Assembly: GCA_900467685.1 (NCBI GenBank)
Contig: UBQX01000010.1
Coordinates: 181,653 to 245,652, forward strand
Length of the DNA: 64,000 nt
Reading direction: 5' to 3'
Source: Hyphomicrobiales bacterium
GTDB lineage: Bacteria > Pseudomonadota > Alphaproteobacteria > Rhizobiales > Rhizobiaceae
Shown: piece after piece, positions 1 through 8,539 of the stretch
Position numbering within the stretch: the first letter of the stretch is position 1
Layout of the letters: every line of letters begins with the position of its first letter
The notes under the pieces: generated by a model
What the model was told of the DNA's origin: nothing
What the model saw: only the letters and a program-made list of their open reading frames with translations
Databases searched by the model: none
Translations under genes and position numbers: made by a program

Positions 1-1225
1 CCACGTCATGCACGACCTGGTCATAGGCGCGCTGCAGGAAGGTGGAATAGAGCGCCGCAAAGGGCTTCATCCCGTCGCAGGCAAGGCCGGCGGCAAAGGT
101 CACGGCATGCTGCTCGGCAATGCCCACATCGAAGGTGCGGGCGGGAAAGGCATCGGCAAACTTGTCGACGCCCGTGCCCGACGGCATGGCGGCGGTGATG
201 GCGACGATCTTGTCGTCGAGCGCGCCTTCCTGCACGAGCGTTTCGCCGAAAACGGCGGTGTAGCTCGGTGCATTCGGCTTCACCTTGGCCTGTGCGCCGG
301 TGATGACGTCGAACTTGTTGACGCCGTGATACTTGTCGGCGGCGGCTTCGGCAGGTGCATAGCCCTTGCCCTTCTGCGTCACGACATGGATCAGCACCGG
401 GCCCTGCTGGTTGTCGCGCACGTTGCGCAGAACGGGAAGAAGGTGCTCGAAGGAATGGCCGTCGATGGGGCCGATATGATAGAAGCCCAGCTCCTCGAAC
501 ATTGTGCCGCCGGTGACGTAGCCGCGTGCGTGTTCGACCGCCCGCGTGATGGCGCGGTCCACGGTCTTGCCGAGATAGGCCGTCAGCTTCTTGCCGAATT
601 CGCGCACGCCCATATAGGTGCGGCCGGAGGCGAGACGCGCCAGATAGGCGCTCATCGCGCCCGTCGGCGGGGCAATCGACATGTCGTTGTCGTTGAGGAT
701 GACGATAAGGCGGGCATCCAGCGCGCCTGCATTGTTCAGCGCCTCGAAGGCCATGCCGGCCGACATCGCGCCATCGCCGATGACGGCAATCACGCGCCGG
801 TCGCTGCCCTGCAGATCGGCGGCAACGGCCATGCCGAGGCCTGCGGAAATCGAGGTGGAGGAATGTCCGGCGCCAAAGGGATCGTATTCGCTCTCACCGC
901 GCTTGGTGAAGCCGGAAAGGCCGTCTTCCTGGCGCAGCGTGCGAATGCGCTCGCGGCGGCCGGTGAGGATCTTGTGCGGATAACACTGATGGCCGACATC
1001 GAAGATAATGCGGTCGTCCGGCGTGTTGAAAACCTTGTGCAGCGCAATCGTCAGCTCGACGACGCCCAGACCCGCGCCCAGATGCCCACCCGTCTTGGAG
1101 ACAGCGTCAATCATCTCCGCGCGCAGCTCGGAAGCAAGCTGCGGCAGATCACGGTCTTCGACCTGTTTCAGGTCCGCCGGAATATGGACGGTGTCGAGCA
1201 GAGGGGTGGAGGGTACGCTCGTCAA
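1..1225 (-). CDS. dxs: 1-deoxy-D-xylulose-5-phosphate synthase, 5' part only
   Basis: This thiamine-diphosphate enzyme condenses pyruvate and glyceraldehyde 3-phosphate, the first step of the MEP isoprenoid pathway. About 408 of the usual ~640 residues are in the window; the C-terminal part lies beyond base 1. Visible family signatures include [16 protein letters not shown], the ThDP-binding stretch GDGAMSAG...NDNDMS, and YHIGPIDGH. The chosen start is TTG (read as Leu-Thr-Ser-Val-Pro) because an in-frame TGA lies five codons upstream with no ATG or GTG between. The gene is usually next to xseB in Rhizobiaceae; here a pirin and an efflux operon lie between. IspH, a later enzyme of the same pathway, is encoded at 37976. 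Identity is secure; the start is fairly secure. Confidence 0.96.
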   Translation of the reverse strand, partial: MTSVPSTPLLDTVHIPADLKQVEDRDLPQLASELRAEMIDAVSKTGGHLGAGLGVVELTIALHKVFNTPDDRIIFDVGHQCYPHKILTGRRERIRTLRQEDGLSGFTKRGESEYDPFGAGHSSTSISAGLGMAVAADLQGSDRRVIAVIGDGAMSAGMAFEALNNAGALDARLIVILNDNDMSIAPPTGAMSAYLARLASGRTYMGVREFGKKLTAYLGKTVDRAITRAVEHARGYVTGGTMFEELGFYHIGPIDGHSFEHLLPVLRNVRDNQQGPVLIHVVTQKGKGYAPAEAAADKYHGVNKFDVITGAQAKVKPNAPSYTAVFGETLVQEGALDDKIVAITAAMPSGTGVDKFADAFPARTFDVGIAEQHAVTFAAGLACDGMKPFAALYSTFLQRAYDQVVHDV

Positions 1226-1315
1226 TGGATCTCGGCCTTCTCAAGCAATTCCGGCAGACTTGCGTCGCCGCGTCGTTTCCGGAATCGCATTTACAAAAAT
1301 ACTGTAAGCAAGTCA

Positions 1316-1333
1316 GGCGACAGGACTGTCGCC
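1316..1333. promoter_or_regulatory. 8+2+8 perfect palindrome upstream of dxs
   Basis: GGCGACAG and CTGTCGCC flank a 2-base centre about 90 bases upstream of the dxs start, in a 233-base gene-free stretch. The loop is too tight for a good RNA hairpin, so a protein-binding site is the more likely reading. No regulator can be named from sequence. Confidence 0.3.
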
Positions 1334-1458
1334 ACTCATGCCCGTTTCATGCCTGCTCTTCTTGCCGGTCAAGCAATCCACTGCCTATAGTCCATCGTGT
1401 TCCGCGTTGAAAGCGGCAAGACGATGACGCGAAACGATCATCTCAAGAATAATCCATT

Positions 1459-2382
1459 TCAGCCTTGCGGCAAAGGCGTGAACTCTTCCTCGTCACCCGG
1501 CACGATGTCGAAGCGGCCGGTTTTCCACTCTTCCTTCGCCTGTTCGATCCGCTCCTTGGACGAGGAGACGAAATTCCACCAGATATAGCGCTTGGAGCTG
1601 AGCGCATCGCCGCCGAAGAACATGACATGCGCGCCGAGCGGCCCGGCCTCGAACAGAATGGCGTCGCGCGGGCTCAAGACCAGCAACTGGTCCGCCTCGA
1701 ACGTCGTTCCGGCCACCGTGACCGTGCCGGCAAGAACATAGGCCGCGCGCTCCTCCCACTTCGGCGCCAGCGAGAAGCGGGCGCCGGGATCGAGCTTGAT
1801 GTCGAGATAGAGCGTGCCCGTCGGCACTTTCACCGGCGATGCCATGCCCTCATAGGCCCCGATCACGAGCCGGCCCTGAAGTCCGGCCTGTGAGAATTCT
1901 GGCATGACGGCGGCTTCCGTATGCGCAAAGCTCGGGTCGATCTCTTCCAACTGGTCCGGCAGCGCCAGCCAGGTCTGCAGGCCGGAAATCGATTGCGGAT
2001 GGCCGCGCAGCTTTTCCGGCGACCGTTCGGAATGGACGATGCCGCGCCCCGCCGTCATCAGGTTGATGTCGCCCGGCTGGATGACCATGTCGTTGCCGAG
2101 GCTGTCCTTGTGGGTGATCTGCCCGTCGAAAAGATAGGTGACGGTCGAGAGCCCGATATGCGGGTGAGGGCGCACATCGAGCGCCGCATCCGCCTTGAGA
2201 ACGGCAGGCCCCATCCGGTCGAAGAAGATGAACGGCCCGACCAGCCGGCGCTTGGCCGAGGGCAGGGCGCGCCGCACTTCCAGCCCGCCGATATCGCTCG
2301 TGCGCGGCACGATCAGCAGTTCGACGGCATCGCAGGCGCGCGCGTCGCCGGGTTCGGGGTCCTGTCCGGGAAAGAAGGACAT
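1459..2382 (-). CDS. pirin family protein
   Basis: Pirins are bicupin, metal-binding proteins; some bacterial members are quercetin dioxygenases and others bind metabolic enzymes, so the exact role here is open. The 307-residue product has the usual pirin length. The N-terminal cupin carries the metal-ligand pattern around RPHPHIGLSTVTYLF and the H-E pair in GRGIVHSERS, and the C-terminal cupin domain follows. The ATG at 2382 is preferred over the one 18 bases upstream because AGGA sits at good spacing before it. It is transcribed divergently from the marR-emrAB operon, which may point to a shared stress or drug response, but that link is inference. Confidence 0.9.
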   Translation of the reverse strand: MSFFPGQDPEPGDARACDAVELLIVPRTSDIGGLEVRRALPSAKRRLVGPFIFFDRMGPAVLKADAALDVRPHPHIGLSTVTYLFDGQITHKDSLGNDMVIQPGDINLMTAGRGIVHSERSPEKLRGHPQSISGLQTWLALPDQLEEIDPSFAHTEAAVMPEFSQAGLQGRLVIGAYEGMASPVKVPTGTLYLDIKLDPGARFSLAPKWEERAAYVLAGTVTVAGTTFEADQLLVLSPRDAILFEAGPLGAHVMFFGGDALSSKRYIWWNFVSSSKERIEQAKEEWKTGRFDIVPGDEEEFTPLPQG

Positions 2383-2522
2383 CGGGCTTCCTTTCATCAA
2401 ATCGTTGACCGCTAAACTACTCGCTCCCGGCGTGAGTGCAATCCGCTGAAGACAATTCGCTAACCTTCCCTAAGCTTTCCCCGGAGGCGCTGCCTTTTTC
2501 GTCACCACCACCGTCACACCCA

Positions 2523-2538
2523 CTTGCGAAACCGCAAG
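2523..2538. promoter_or_regulatory. 6-bp inverted repeat in pirin/marR intergenic region
   Basis: CTTGCG and CGCAAG are separated by AAAC. It lies between the divergent pirin and marR starts, so it cannot be a terminator of either gene. It is a candidate operator or 5' UTR hairpin. Support is the symmetry only. Confidence 0.3.
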
Positions 2539-2562
2539 AGAAAATATATATGCTGCCTTATT

Positions 2563-2576
2563 ATAAGTAAGCTTAT
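2563..2576. promoter_or_regulatory. candidate MarR operator
   Basis: The palindrome ATAAG-TAAG-CTTAT lies in an AT-rich stretch 18 bases before the marR start. MarR-family repressors commonly bind such short AT-rich dyads at their own promoter, and the adjacent gene is a MarR regulator leading an efflux operon. Autoregulation is therefore the simplest reading, but it is inference. Confidence 0.5.
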
Positions 2577-2593
2577 CTTTTCGGACAGAGCTA

Positions 2594-3058
2594 ATGCAAG
2601 GGAAAGACCAGACGATCGGGATTTTGTTGCACGACGTTGCGCGGCTGATGCGCAAGCGTTTCGAGCAGCGAGCACGGCCGGCCGGTCTCACCCGGTCGCA
2701 ATGGCAGACCCTGCTTCTTCTTTCGAAGAACGAGGGCATCCATCAAAGGGCGCTGGCCGAAATCCAGGAGGTCGAGCCGATCACGCTGATGCGGCTGATC
2801 GACAAGCTCTCCGACAGAGGTCTCGTCGAACGCCGCAAGCACGAGACGGATAGGCGGATCTGGATGCTCTACGTCACCGAGCCCGCGCGCCGCCTTCTCC
2901 AGGGCATGCATGAGCTGGGCGAAGAAACCCGCAACGAGGCGATGGATGGCATTCCCGATGCCGACCGGGTGCGGCTGTGCGAATTGCTTGAAACCATGAA
3001 ATCCAACCTGAGTGAAGGCTGCCGGGCGGCAGCGGAAGTCGAGAAGAGAAATGTCTGA
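2594..3058 (+). CDS. MarR family transcriptional regulator
   Basis: A 154-residue winged-helix repressor of the MarR family. The DNA-binding core runs from about residue 30 to 100, with the recognition region around HQRALAEIQEVEPITLMRLIDKLSDRGLVERRKHETDRR and the family wing motif DRR. It is the first gene of an operon with the efflux genes: its TGA overlaps the ATG of the HlyD-family gene. It likely represses itself and emrAB until a lipophilic or phenolic ligand binds; the ligand cannot be read from sequence. Confidence 0.93.
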   Translation: MQGKDQTIGILLHDVARLMRKRFEQRARPAGLTRSQWQTLLLLSKNEGIHQRALAEIQEVEPITLMRLIDKLSDRGLVERRKHETDRRIWMLYVTEPARRLLQGMHELGEETRNEAMDGIPDADRVRLCELLETMKSNLSEGCRAAAEVEKRNV

Positions 3059-4244
3059 GCCAGTGAAGATCCGCCAGGGTGAAGATGCCGGTGCTGCCAA
3101 GATGGAGCGCCCGGCCAATACGTCAGAAGCCAAGAGCACCGTGATTCCGCCGGAAACCCCGGTGTCGGCGCCCGGCAGGAACAAGCGCTCGCGCGTTCGC
3201 GGCCTTCTCTTTGCAGCGCTTCCCATCGCGCTCGTCGTGGGCGGGTATTACTATGTCACCGGCGGCCAGCTCGTTTCGGTCGATAACGCCTATGTACAGG
3301 CGCGGATTGCCGGTGTTTCCACCGATGTCGCCGGCACGGTGAAGGCGATCCAGGTGCATGACAACGAAAAGGTCACGGCCGGCCAGGTCCTCTACAAACT
3401 CGACCCCGCGAGCTACCAGATCGCGCTCGATAGCGCCAAGGCGAAGGTCGATGCAGCGCGCAACGATCTCCTGACGCTGAAGGCGACCTACGCCCAGGAT
3501 CAGGCCCAGATCACGCAGGCCCAGGCCGATCTTCCCTTCTATGAAGACGCCTATGCCCGTGCACAGAAGCTCGTCTCCTCCGCCACCGCCTCCAAGGCGA
3601 CGCTGGATCAGGCAAGCCACGATCTCGAAGCCGCCAGGCAGAAGGTGGACGTCGCCAAGGCCGAGGCTGCCGCGACGCTGGCCAAGCTGAATGGCAATCT
3701 GGACCTGCCGCTGGAACAGTTCCCCGAATACATGCAGGCTCAGGCAGCGGTTGACGATGCCCAGCGCCAGCTCGACCATACGATCGTCAAGGCGCCCTTC
3801 GATGGCGTCGCCACCAACGTGAATGCCATCCAGATCGGCAGCTACCTGCAGCCGGCCCAGACGGCCTTCTCGCTGGTCTCGACGCAGGACATGTGGATCG
3901 AAGCCAACCCCAAGGAAACCGAACTCACCTATGTTAAGCCGGGCCAGCCCGTGACGGTCTCGGTCGATGCCTATCCTGGTGTGACCTGGAAGGGTGAAGT
4001 CGCCAGCGTCAGCCCGGCCTCTGCCTCGAGCTTCTCGCTGCTTCCTGCGCAGAACTCCTCCGGCAACTGGGTGAAGGTCGTGCAGCGCATTCCGCTCCGC
4101 GTTGCGGTCCATGCCGAAGACGGCAAGCCGCAGCTGCGCGCCGGCATGAGCACGGAAGTCGACATCGACACCAACCATGCACGCGGCCTGCCGCAATTCG
4201 TCGAAAACCTCCTGGGGCGCAGCACGGCCTACGCCCATGAGTAA
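3051..4244 (+). CDS. emrA: HlyD/EmrA family efflux periplasmic adaptor
   Basis: This is the membrane fusion protein of a tripartite drug efflux pump, linking the inner-membrane transporter to an outer-membrane channel. The 397-residue product has a cytoplasmic N-terminal tail, one membrane anchor at about 51-69, the typical VDNAYVQARIAGVSTDVAG strand of the biotinyl-lipoyl-like domain, a long alpha-helical hairpin rich in Ala, Gln and Lys, and a C-terminal beta-barrel. The ATG at 3051 overlaps the marR stop and follows GAGAAGAGA; a longer reading frame from 3012 lies inside marR and is not preferred. Its stop overlaps the start of emrB, indicating coupled translation. Confidence 0.93.
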   Translation: MSEPVKIRQGEDAGAAKMERPANTSEAKSTVIPPETPVSAPGRNKRSRVRGLLFAALPIALVVGGYYYVTGGQLVSVDNAYVQARIAGVSTDVAGTVKAIQVHDNEKVTAGQVLYKLDPASYQIALDSAKAKVDAARNDLLTLKATYAQDQAQITQAQADLPFYEDAYARAQKLVSSATASKATLDQASHDLEAARQKVDVAKAEAAATLAKLNGNLDLPLEQFPEYMQAQAAVDDAQRQLDHTIVKAPFDGVATNVNAIQIGSYLQPAQTAFSLVSTQDMWIEANPKETELTYVKPGQPVTVSVDAYPGVTWKGEVASVSPASASSFSLLPAQNSSGNWVKVVQRIPLRVAVHAEDGKPQLRAGMSTEVDIDTNHARGLPQFVENLLGRSTAYAHE

Positions 4245-5799
4245 CGCGGCAACATCCTCGGCAGGGTTTACCCCCATTGCCAATCGCGGTGCCATCACGG
4301 CCTGCGTGATCCTCTCGGTGATCATGCAGGCGCTGGACACCACGATCGCCAACGTCGCGCTGCCCTATATCCAGGGCAGCGTGTCGGCAAGTGCCGACCA
4401 GATTAACTGGGTTCTGACCTCCTATATCGTCGCTGCCGCCATCATGACGCCACCGTCGGGATTTCTGGCCGCCAAGTTTGGCCGCAAGCGTATCCTGTCG
4501 ATCGGCATCATCGGCTTCGTCGTCGCCTCCGTTCTTTGCGGTCTTGCCCAGTCCATCACCCAGATCGTCGGCTTCCGCCTGCTGCAGGGCTTTTTCGGCG
4601 CCGCCCTTGTGCCGCTGTCGCAGAGCATCCTGCTGGACATCTATTCGGCAGAAGAGCGCGGCCGCGCCATGGCGCTCTTCGGCGTGTCCGTCATGGTCGG
4701 CCCCATCCTCGGTCCCGTCATCGGCGGCTGGCTGACCGAGAACATCAGCTGGCGCTGGGTCTTCTACATCAACGTCCCGATCGGCATCATGGCCGTCATG
4801 GGCATTGCCACCTTCGTGAAGGAAACCGAGATCAACGCAAAAGCCAAGCTCGACTGGTTCGGCTTCGGCATGCTGTCGATTGCCATCGGTGCGCTTCAGT
4901 TGATGCTTGACCGCGGCTCGCAGCTCGACTGGTTTTCCTCCGGCGAAATCATCATCGAGACGATCGTCGCGGGCGGCGCCTTCTATCTCCTCATCGTGCA
5001 CATGCTCACCTCGGACAATTCATTCGTGAATCCGCACCTGTTCCTCGACCGGAACTTCGCAGTCAGCATGCTGTTCATCTTCGTGGTCGGTGTGGTTCTG
5101 CTGGCCTCGCTCGCGCTCTTGACGCCCTATCTGCAGACACTGATGGGCTATCCGGTCATCACCGCCGGCCTCGTCATGGGACCGCGCGGGATCGGGACGA
5201 TGCTCTGCATGATGTTCGTCGGCCGCGCCATCGGCAAGGTCGATACGCGCATTCTGCTCTTCGGCGGCCTCGCCGTCACGGCCTTCGCCATGTATGTCAT
5301 GACCGGCTGGACGCCCGATATCTCGCAGTGGGAAATCGTCTGGGTGGGCTTCATCCAGGGGGCGGGGCTTGGCCTTCTCTTCGTGCCGCTGACAACGGTC
5401 GCCTTCGCAACCCTGTCTCCCACGCTGCGCGGTGATGGCACCGGCCTCTACAACCTCTCGCGCAATATCGGCTCGAGCGTGGGCATTGCTGTGGTCTCGG
5501 CTCTCTTGACCTCGAACATCCAGATCAACCACGCGGAGATCGGGGCGCATGTCAATCCGTTCAACCCGGCGCTTCAGGCGCTGGCGGGTGCCGGGCTGAA
5601 CCCGAACACGGCGAGCGGATTGTCGACACTCGACGGCCTCGTCACGCTGCAGTCGACGATCATTGCCTATGCAAATGATTTCAAACTGCTGATGCTGATG
5701 TCGATCGTCGTCATGCCGCTGCTTCTGCTTCTGCAGCCGCCGAAGCGGTCTGCCTCGAATGCGGATCAGGAAGAGGCGATGGAAATCGTGATGGAATAG
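4237..5799 (+). CDS. emrB: DHA2 family MFS multidrug transporter (EmrB/QacA type)
   Basis: A proton-driven drug exporter of the 14-helix DHA2 family, 520 residues. The family motif around QALDTTIANVALPYIQG in helix 1, GRKRILSIGI between helices 2 and 3, and the motif C-like GPILGPVIGGWL in helix 5 are all present. The start at 4237 overlaps the end of emrA by 8 bases. With the preceding adaptor it should form an EmrAB-type pump; no outer-membrane partner is encoded nearby, so a TolC-like protein elsewhere is assumed. A hairpin terminator follows. Confidence 0.94.
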   Translation: MSNAATSSAGFTPIANRGAITACVILSVIMQALDTTIANVALPYIQGSVSASADQINWVLTSYIVAAAIMTPPSGFLAAKFGRKRILSIGIIGFVVASVLCGLAQSITQIVGFRLLQGFFGAALVPLSQSILLDIYSAEERGRAMALFGVSVMVGPILGPVIGGWLTENISWRWVFYINVPIGIMAVMGIATFVKETEINAKAKLDWFGFGMLSIAIGALQLMLDRGSQLDWFSSGEIIIETIVAGGAFYLLIVHMLTSDNSFVNPHLFLDRNFAVSMLFIFVVGVVLLASLALLTPYLQTLMGYPVITAGLVMGPRGIGTMLCMMFVGRAIGKVDTRILLFGGLAVTAFAMYVMTGWTPDISQWEIVWVGFIQGAGLGLLFVPLTTVAFATLSPTLRGDGTGLYNLSRNIGSSVGIAVVSALLTSNIQINHAEIGAHVNPFNPALQALAGAGLNPNTASGLSTLDGLVTLQSTIIAYANDFKLLMLMSIVVMPLLLLLQPPKRSASNADQEEAMEIVME

Positions 5800-5805
5800 G
5801 AAAGG

Positions 5806-5829
5806 AAGCGGGTTCTTCGGAGCCCGCTT
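5806..5829. terminator. terminator hairpin between convergent emrB and xseB
   Basis: AAGCGGG and CCCGCTT form a 7-bp stem around a 10-base loop, ending with TCGCTTT. It lies between two convergent genes and could serve both, though neither side has a long T-run. Confidence 0.6.
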
Positions 5830-5850
5830 TCGCTTTGCCGAGGCCGGAAC

Positions 5851-6111
5851 TTACTGCCCGTCGAGCGGCTCGACGCCCTGCGGTTTGCCGGCGCGGTCGA
5901 GGCGAATCTTCTCGATGCGGGCTTCGGCTGCCGAAAGCAGCGTCTCGCAATGCTTCTTCAGCGCTTCGCCGCGCTCGTAGATGGCAATCGACTGGTCCAG
6001 CGCCACGTCGCCGCGCTCCAGCCGCGATACGATGCTCTCAAGCTCGGCGACTGCCTGTTCAAACGAAAGGCCCTTGATGTCGGCCGGTTTTGCGGTGTCC
6101 GTCATGGTCAT
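5851..6111 (-). CDS. xseB: exodeoxyribonuclease VII small subunit
   Basis: XseB is the small accessory subunit that assembles with XseA into exonuclease VII, which degrades single-stranded DNA to oligonucleotides. The 86-residue product has the family pattern [40 protein letters not shown] split over two helices. The ATG at 6111 overlaps the stop of the upstream deacetylase gene in an ATGA arrangement; a second ATG at 6105 has a better-spaced AGGA, so either may be used. xseA is not in the window. The dxs gene that normally follows in related genomes is 4.6 kb away here. Confidence 0.95.
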   Translation of the reverse strand: MTMTDTAKPADIKGLSFEQAVAELESIVSRLERGDVALDQSIAIYERGEALKKHCETLLSAAEARIEKIRLDRAGKPQGVEPLDGQ

Positions 6112-7040
6112 CCTTTCATGAGCCTATAGATATGCGCGCCGGCCGATTCGGCCAGCCCCTGAAGGTCATAGCCGCCTTCGAGGATGCTGACGAGACGGTT
6201 TCCGGCAAAGTCCCCCGCCATGTCCATCAGCTTGCCCGTCGCCCAGTCGAAATCGTCAGCGACGAGATTGATCTGCGCCAGCGGGTCGCGGTGATGCGCG
6301 TCGAAGCCGGCGGAGATGATGATCAGGTCCGGCGAAAAATTGCGGATCGCCGGCAGCACGCGATCCTTGAAGGCTTCGCGGAAATGATCCGACCCGGTAT
6401 TGGCCGAGAGCGGCGCGTTGACGATATTGCCGACCCCCGTTTCGTCCTTCCGGCCCGTGCCGGGATAAAGCGGCATCTGATGCGTCGAGCAGTAGAGCAC
6501 CGACGGGTCCGCCTCGAAGATGTCCTGCGTGCCGTTGCCGTGATGCACGTCCCAGTCGATGATCGCGACGCGCTCCAGCCCGTGCTTCTGCTGTGCGTGG
6601 CGCGCGGCAATCGCGGCATTGTTGAAGAAGCAGAAGCCCATGGCGCGCATCCGCTCCGCATGGTGCCCCGGCGGGCGCGAGGCGACAAAGGCATTGTCAT
6701 GGCTGCCGGAGATCACGTCGTCGACCGCAGCCATCGCCCCGCCAATCCCGGTGAACGCGGCCTGCAGGCTCTTCACGCCGGCATAGGTGTCGCTTTCCAG
6801 CTGGTTGATCTCGTCTTCTTCCTCCGGCATGGCGCGCATGACGGCAAAGAGATGCTCCTCCGGATGCGCCAGCAGAACTGCATCCTCATTCGCCTGCGGC
6901 GCTTCCTTGCGGTCGAGCGGGGAAAAATTGGGATGGCTCAGCGCCTCGTTCAGCGCGCGCAACCGGTCCGGCCTCTCCGGGTGGCCTGCAGGAACCGCGT
7001 GTTCCAAAAAGATCGAATGCTCGTAAAGCCGTGTCGTCAT
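6108..7040 (-). CDS. histone deacetylase family protein (acetylpolyamine/acuC-like amidohydrolase)
   Basis: A 310-residue arginase-fold zinc amidohydrolase of the HDAC family; bacterial members remove acetyl groups from polyamines or protein lysines. Catalytic features are intact: the His pair in RPPGHHAE (126-127), the zinc ligands Asp164 and His166 in DWDVHHGNG, and a third Asp in [12 protein letters not shown]. The gene is translationally coupled to xseB. The actual substrate is unknown; acetylpolyamine is plausible because a polyamine gene group lies a few kb away, but that is inference. Confidence 0.92.
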   Translation of the reverse strand: MTTRLYEHSIFLEHAVPAGHPERPDRLRALNEALSHPNFSPLDRKEAPQANEDAVLLAHPEEHLFAVMRAMPEEEDEINQLESDTYAGVKSLQAAFTGIGGAMAAVDDVISGSHDNAFVASRPPGHHAERMRAMGFCFFNNAAIAARHAQQKHGLERVAIIDWDVHHGNGTQDIFEADPSVLYCSTHQMPLYPGTGRKDETGVGNIVNAPLSANTGSDHFREAFKDRVLPAIRNFSPDLIIISAGFDAHHRDPLAQINLVADDFDWATGKLMDMAGDFAGNRLVSILEGGYDLQGLAESAGAHIYRLMKG

Positions 7041-7144
7041 GGTGGAACCTGTCTGGGTCGGAGGGGGTGAAGATGACGTTAAATGGGATTTATGACGGAA
7101 CTTGCCTAGTCTGACCCTCGTTGTGGCTGCGGCCCGGACCCCCG

Positions 7145-7316
7145 CTCTTGCAAAATCTACGACTTAGCCTTCGGCTAAGATCGTGATTTTGCTTTCTCCC
7201 CCACCAGGGGGGGAGATGGGGAGGATGCCGAACCCGCTTGCTTCAATCTCCCCCTTGGTGGGGGAGAAAGCGATTTCAACATCTTAGCTTCAGCTAAGTG
7301 TTAGAAATCGCAAGAG
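7145..7316. repeat. 172-bp palindromic intergenic element (MITE/RIME-like)
   Basis: Imperfect terminal inverted repeats start with CTCTTGC and end with GCAAGAG. Inside are two long self-complementary hairpins (7150-7192 with CTTAGCC/GGCTAAG at the tip, and 7270-7311) and an inner inverted pair of CTCCCCCACC-type arms (7192-7216 and 7246-7270). It fills most of the 303-base gap between the HDAC-like gene and bioY and encodes nothing. Such mosaic palindromes are dispersed in rhizobial genomes; a copy number cannot be seen from one window. Confidence 0.75.
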
Positions 7317-7343
7317 AGGAGGTGCCCCAGCCTCGCCCTCGCA

Positions 7344-7910
7344 TCACGCCCGCGACGGCAGCATCGGATAACCGGCGAGCACCGCGCGTGCGGCGAGCGT
7401 TGCCAGCACCGCCTTGATCACATCACCCGGAACAAAGGCCATGTTGCCAATGAGCGCCTTGGCGAACGGCGTGCCGGTCGAGAAGCACAGCCATGCAATC
7501 CCGAAAGCATAGACGACGACGATCCCGCCGACGATGCTGGCGAGGAAGAAGCCGAGATACTGACGCACTTCCGGCTGGCCGTCCCGCACCATACGCTCCG
7601 CAATCAGGCCCGTGACGAAGGCGCCGAAAACCCAGCCGGCGATGTAGCCGGCCGTCGGCCCCATGAGCACGCTCAGGCCGCCGCGGCCGCCGGACAGGAC
7701 CGGCAGGCCGATCGCCACCATGAGGATGACGAGCACATAGGCCGCGGCCCCGCGCCGCGCACCGATGATGCAGCCCGCCAGCATGACGCCCATCGACTGC
7801 GCGGTGATCGGCACGGCGGCAATCAGCGGAATGGTGATCGGCGGCAGGAAGCCAAGCACGACGATGATGGCGGCAAACAGCGCCACGAGCACGATGTCTT
7901 TGGTGGTCAT
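7344..7910 (-). CDS. bioY: biotin ECF transporter S component BioY
   Basis: BioY is the six-helix substrate-binding membrane protein of the biotin energy-coupling-factor transporter. The 188-residue product matches the family in length and has the signature region GPTAGYIAGWVFGAFVTGL and several hydrophobic helices. It is the last gene of a bioM-bioN-bioY operon, 23 bases after bioN, in the order typical for rhizobial BioMNY. Regulation by biotin is expected; the TTATAGATAA-type BioR box was looked for before bioM and not seen. Confidence 0.95.
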   Translation of the reverse strand: MTTKDIVLVALFAAIIVVLGFLPPITIPLIAAVPITAQSMGVMLAGCIIGARRGAAAYVLVILMVAIGLPVLSGGRGGLSVLMGPTAGYIAGWVFGAFVTGLIAERMVRDGQPEVRQYLGFFLASIVGGIVVVYAFGIAWLCFSTGTPFAKALIGNMAFVPGDVIKAVLATLAARAVLAGYPMLPSRA

Positions 7911-7933
7911 GATAGTCTCTCCTCTTGAAGCCT

Positions 7934-8539
7934 TCAGCGGCCTCTTATTCCCCTTGCGTCGATGGCATCCGCAATCGCGTCCGCATCCTTCAACGTCAGA
8001 ATGATCAGCGGCCCCAGGGCCCTCAACGGACGAAACGCGATGCCGCGCGCCGCGTGAGCGTGCTTCAGCCCTTCATAGTGGGCGAAGATATCCGGCAGGA
8101 AGCGAAGCACAAGCCCCAAAGCGAGGCCGACATCGGCAGCGCGCACGATCCCCAGCTTCTCAGCCGGCTGCAGCGCCCAGGTGATCGTCTCCATGAAATC
8201 CGCAATCCGCGTCGTCGCAGTCACGGCGGCGGCCAGAAACACCACCGCCAGCAGCCGCAAAGTTGAAACAAGCGCCTCATGCGGCGAGAGCAGCCAGATA
8301 TTGATAAGCCCGAGAACGGCAATCGTGAAAAGCACCGGCTTCAGCCGGTAAATCGCCTCGCGAAACGGTATCGGTAGGCTGAAATAGATCGCCGCGGCGA
8401 TAACCGCCGCCACCGCCTGCACGGTCAAACTCTCGGTGACATAAAGCGCCAGCCCCACAACGAGGATCAGCGCCAGCTTCGCCCCAGGCCGCTGCCGGTG
8501 CAGAAACGTGTCGCCCTCGACATAAAGGCTCGTCAGCAT
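7934..8539 (-). CDS. bioN: energy-coupling factor transporter transmembrane protein (EcfT/BioN)
   Basis: BioN is the T component that couples ATP hydrolysis by BioM to biotin uptake through BioY. The 201-residue product has the CbiQ/EcfT architecture: about five hydrophobic helices followed by a cytoplasmic region with the coupling-helix motif ARGI (residues HAARGIAF) and a second one near the C-terminus (DARGIRGR). Its start overlaps the bioM stop by 7 bases, so the two are probably co-translated. Confidence 0.94.
   Translation of the reverse strand: MLTSLYVEGDTFLHRQRPGAKLALILVVGLALYVTESLTVQAVAAVIAAAIYFSLPIPFREAIYRLKPVLFTIAVLGLINIWLLSPHEALVSTLRLLAVVFLAAAVTATTRIADFMETITWALQPAEKLGIVRAADVGLALGLVLRFLPDIFAHYEGLKHAHAARGIAFRPLRALGPLIILTLKDADAIADAIDARGIRGR

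Noticed and set aside
8..1390. Open frame of 460 codons on the plus strand
   Set aside because: Antisense shadow of dxs, whose protein is clearly recognisable on the other strand.
7145..7316. Rho-independent terminator or riboswitch for bioY
   Set aside because: It lies downstream of bioY on the minus strand and is far larger and more symmetrical than a terminator; no riboswitch core is recognisable.
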